This document shows positions 3,861 to 5,499 of a DNA stretch of 5,499 nucleotides, piece after piece (positions within the stretch are counted from its first letter, which is position 1; each line of letters opens with the position of its first letter). The DNA lies in contig CAMUHA010000214.1 in assembly GCA_947088515.1 (NCBI GenBank), positions 1-5,499 on the forward strand, read 5' to 3'. Both the position numbers and the translations under genes were made by a program. This DNA is from an uncultured bacterium. GTDB taxonomy: Bacteria; Bacillota; Clostridia; Lachnospirales; Lachnospiraceae. The notes under the pieces are model-generated. The model searched no databases, had not been told where the DNA came from, and saw only the letters and a program-made list of their open reading frames with translations.

Positions 3861-5209
3861 ATGGAAATATCTCATAATCTGGTTGCCATGAATGTCGTGC
3901 GTATGCAGCGTATCGTGACCGGACGTCTGCAAAAAGTTACTGAAAACTATCCAGCGGCTACCGCATCAACCGGTCAGCAGATGACGCAGCCGGCCTTTCC
4001 ATTTCCGAAAAAATGAGACGCCAGATCCGAGGACTGACCCAGGCATCCCAAAATGCACAGGATGGCATTTCTATGGTTCAGACAGCGGACAGCGCCATGG
4101 CGGAAGTGCATGACATGCTTCACCGGGGCAGCGAGCTTTGCATCAAGGCGGCAAGCGGAACCCTTTCTGATACAGAACGGGAATATATCCAGCAGGAAAT
4201 TTCACAACTGAAAACTGAAATTGACGGAATTTCCGACCGGACTACCTTTAACGAAATCCAAATCTTAAAGGGAAAAGATGTTCCTTTTGAAGATATGGGC
4301 AATGATGTAATTGTGTCAGGCAAAATGCCGGCGTGGGTAAAAGGCAGCGCTCTGTCAAGCAAACATTTGTCGGAAACATACACAGATAACACCGACCCTG
4401 CCAATCCTATAGACCATGCCGCCGCTATATTAGACTTTACTGCCCTTGATAAAAATCCGGCCCTTCTAAAGGACCTTGACAACAGCGGTTTTTACACTAC
4501 TTGCTGTACTTGTAACAATCACTACAGCATTAAATTTACTACAGATACATCTGTCAAGGGAGAGGAAACCAGCGGAAACCATTACATTTACAATGTAAAT
4601 ATAACTGGCGTCAAAGACTCTTCGGAGCTTATGGACCGTATAATTGCTTCCACCAATAACGGCAATCCCCAGCGCCACTACACACACTTTGAAAAAACCA
4701 ACGGCAAACTATTAATATATGATGACAGGCCCATTTCTCAAATCCAGCCTACCGAAGGGAAATTGGGCCCTGGTGTTGCCCGGTCAAAAAGTGACGCCGC
4801 TAAGCTCCAGGGACCTGCCACCATCGAACTGCAAATAGGCACAGAAGCGGGGCAGCATTTGTCAGTAGACCTTCCCTCAATCTCCTGCCTCAGTCTTGGA
4901 ATTGACAGCATAGATGCCAGCACTATAGACGGCGCCTCTGATGGCATCGCCCTTTTTAAAGAAAGCATCAACTATGTCAGTAACGAACGGAGCCGCATGG
5001 GCGCCTATCAAAACCGACTGGAACATACCATAAACAATCTGGATAATGTTGTTGAAAATACACTGGCCTCCGAAGCTGCCATCCGGGACACCGATATGGC
5101 AAAACTTATGGTCCAGTACGCCAATGACAATATCCTTATGCAGGCCGGACAAGTCATGCTGGCACAGGCCAATCAGATAAATCAGGGGATACTTAGCCTG
5201 CTTGGCTAA
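3861..5209 (+). pseudogene. fliC: Flagellin gene with a one-base deletion near its 5' end
   Basis: This is the whole second flagellin gene as it would read if intact: 449 residues. Translation from the ATG at 3861 gives MEISHNLVAMNVVRMQRIVT, then residues to Asn29 (3945-3947), after which the frame breaks and ends at the TGA at 4014-4016, a 51-residue product. Inserting one base after 3947 (AAC-CTA instead of AAC-TAT) restores SSGYRINRSADDAAGLS and joins without a gap to the open frame that ends at 5209. Nothing else is damaged: the promoter, ribosome-binding site and the remaining codons are intact. That points to a very recent mutation, a phase-variable or mixed population, or a sequencing or assembly error. 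The missing base is one C of a CC pair, not a long homopolymer. No standard slippery heptamer is present to rescue it by programmed frameshifting. As written, the gene would not make a complete flagellin. Confidence 0.85.
4013..5209 (+). CDS. fliC: Main open frame of the second flagellin (lacks first 51 residues)
   Basis: This 398-codon frame holds most of the flagellin. It begins within the conserved D1 helix at MRRQIRGLTQASQNAQDG and continues through the TTFNEIQILKG end of the N-terminal D1 region (about 77-87). A variable central domain of about 225 residues follows. The canonical C-terminal D1/D0 helices finish the protein: ESINYVSNERSRMGAYQNRL, then NLDNVVENTLASEAAIRDTD and MLAQANQINQGILSLLG. 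The variable domain carries the unusual cluster TTCCTCNNHYSI at 162-173 (Cys164, Cys165, Cys167, His170). The ATG at 4013 overlaps the TGA that ends the short upstream frame (ATGA), so coupled re-initiation is conceivable. There is no ribosome-binding site of its own, so it is probably not the natural start. Without D0 the product should not polymerise. The family call is certain. Confidence 0.9.
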   Translation: MRRQIRGLTQASQNAQDGISMVQTADSAMAEVHDMLHRGSELCIKAASGTLSDTEREYIQQEISQLKTEIDGISDRTTFNEIQILKGKDVPFEDMGNDVIVSGKMPAWVKGSALSSKHLSETYTDNTDPANPIDHAAAILDFTALDKNPALLKDLDNSGFYTTCCTCNNHYSIKFTTDTSVKGEETSGNHYIYNVNITGVKDSSELMDRIIASTNNGNPQRHYTHFEKTNGKLLIYDDRPISQIQPTEGKLGPGVARSKSDAAKLQGPATIELQIGTEAGQHLSVDLPSISCLSLGIDSIDASTIDGASDGIALFKESINYVSNERSRMGAYQNRLEHTINNLDNVVENTLASEAAIRDTDMAKLMVQYANDNILMQAGQVMLAQANQINQGILSLLG

Positions 5210-5271
5210 TAAGGCGCTACAGCATTTTTTATATGCAGATGAATCTACCACAGACAGGAGTGGAAAATTAT

Positions 5272-5499
5272 ATGAAAATACTTATCTTTGAATGGAAAAG
5301 CTTTGGAAATGAAGATATTATAGCAGCCTTTAAGACATTGGGACATTCCGTAAAGTCTGTTCCCTTTGCCTGCGAAGCGCTGCGCCATGACAGTTCTATT
5401 GAAAAACAGCTAATCCGGGAAATCAATAACTTTTCTCCTGATTTTGTTTTCACCTTTAATTATTTTCCTGTTATTTCCCTTGCCTGCCGTCAGATACAA
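5272..5499 (+). CDS. CgeB-like glycosyltransferase, N-terminal part (continues past right edge)
   Basis: The 76 visible codons begin MKILIFEWKSFGNEDIIAAF and stay open to the edge. The pattern is that of the N-terminal Rossmann-like domain of CgeB/DUF3880-type glycosyltransferases: a first strand MKILIFEW, a helix ending KTLGHSV (22-27), and a second strand with FVFTFNYFPVIS at 58-69. In that family a C-terminal GT-B donor-sugar domain follows; it is not in view. The gene starts 62 bases after the flagellin stop with no clear terminator between, so the two are probably co-transcribed. Clostridial flagellins are often O-glycosylated by transferases encoded next to fliC, so this enzyme probably modifies flagellin in the cytoplasm before export. 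The ribosome-binding site is AGGAG at 5256-5260, with a longish 11-base spacing. A GTG at 5260 is a weaker alternative start. The family call comes from recall of its pattern, not from a search. Confidence 0.78.
   Translation, partial: MKILIFEWKSFGNEDIIAAFKTLGHSVKSVPFACEALRHDSSIEKQLIREINNFSPDFVFTFNYFPVISLACRQIQ

Noticed and set aside
3936..3950. Programmed -1 ribosomal frameshifting to rescue the flagellin
   Set aside because: The required shift is indeed -1 at the AAC codon, but ACT-GAA-AAC-TAT is not an X-XXY-YYZ heptamer. Slipping earlier at the A-run (3930-3935) meets a stop, and no downstream stimulatory hairpin is evident.
4120..4971. Minus-strand open frames of 73-120 codons within the flagellin
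   Set aside because: Antisense shadows of a clear flagellin sequence with no promoter or ribosome-binding site.
4877..5453. Minus-strand open frames of 124 and 61 codons near the right end
   Set aside because: They are antisense to the flagellin C-terminus and to the glycosyltransferase, both of which have family-like sequences.
1..5499. CRISPR arrays, tRNA/rRNA genes, insertion sequences, integrase or attachment sites
   Set aside because: I looked for regularly spaced repeats, cloverleaf or rRNA signatures, transposase motifs and flanking inverted repeats and saw none.

Overview
The window looks like a motility locus of a Gram-positive anaerobe, most likely a Lachnospiraceae-type Clostridium. 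The evidence is the two clostridial-style flagellins, strong AAGGAGG ribosome-binding sites, moderate-to-low GC, a SigD (sigma-28) promoter, and an aldo/keto reductase carrying two 4Fe-4S clusters, which is typical of anaerobes. The species cannot be named from the sequence alone.

Layout from left to right. (1) Positions 1-840, minus strand: the N-terminal 280 residues of a flagellin that runs off the left edge. (2) 841-1156: its leader, a candidate vegetative promoter and the terminator of the next unit. (3) 1157-2744, minus strand: a two-gene operon of a MerR-family regulator and a ferredoxin-type aldo/keto reductase. It is driven by a textbook MerR promoter at 2804-2834 (TTGACT, 19-bp spacer, TATAAT) whose spacer holds a perfect 14-bp palindrome. 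The regulator has a cysteine at residue 52, as in the AdhR/NmlR electrophile-sensing branch. (4) 3062-3664, plus strand: a 200-residue protein of unknown function with its own sigma-28 promoter, perfect ribosome-binding site and strong terminator. (5) 3861-5209, plus strand: a second flagellin, split by a one-base deletion after position 3947. (6) 5272 to the right edge: the start of a CgeB-like (DUF3880-type) glycosyltransferase, probably a flagellin glycosyltransferase read through from the flagellin.

How the parts fit. The 200-residue protein and the second flagellin share a recognisable sigma-28 promoter (TAATATTTT ... ATAAT ... CCGA), so both look like late flagellar genes. The second flagellin's leader contains two small hairpins, each with a hexaloop of the form ANGGAN, one of them on the ribosome-binding site. 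This is the arrangement expected for translational control by CsrA. The MerR/reductase operon has no obvious link to motility and seems to be an independent stress-response unit between flagellar genes.

The points most worth following up are the flagellin frameshift (real, phase-variable or an error), the CsrA-type leader, the uncharacterised sigma-28-dependent protein, and a Cys-Cys-x-Cys-x-x-His motif in the flagellin's variable domain.
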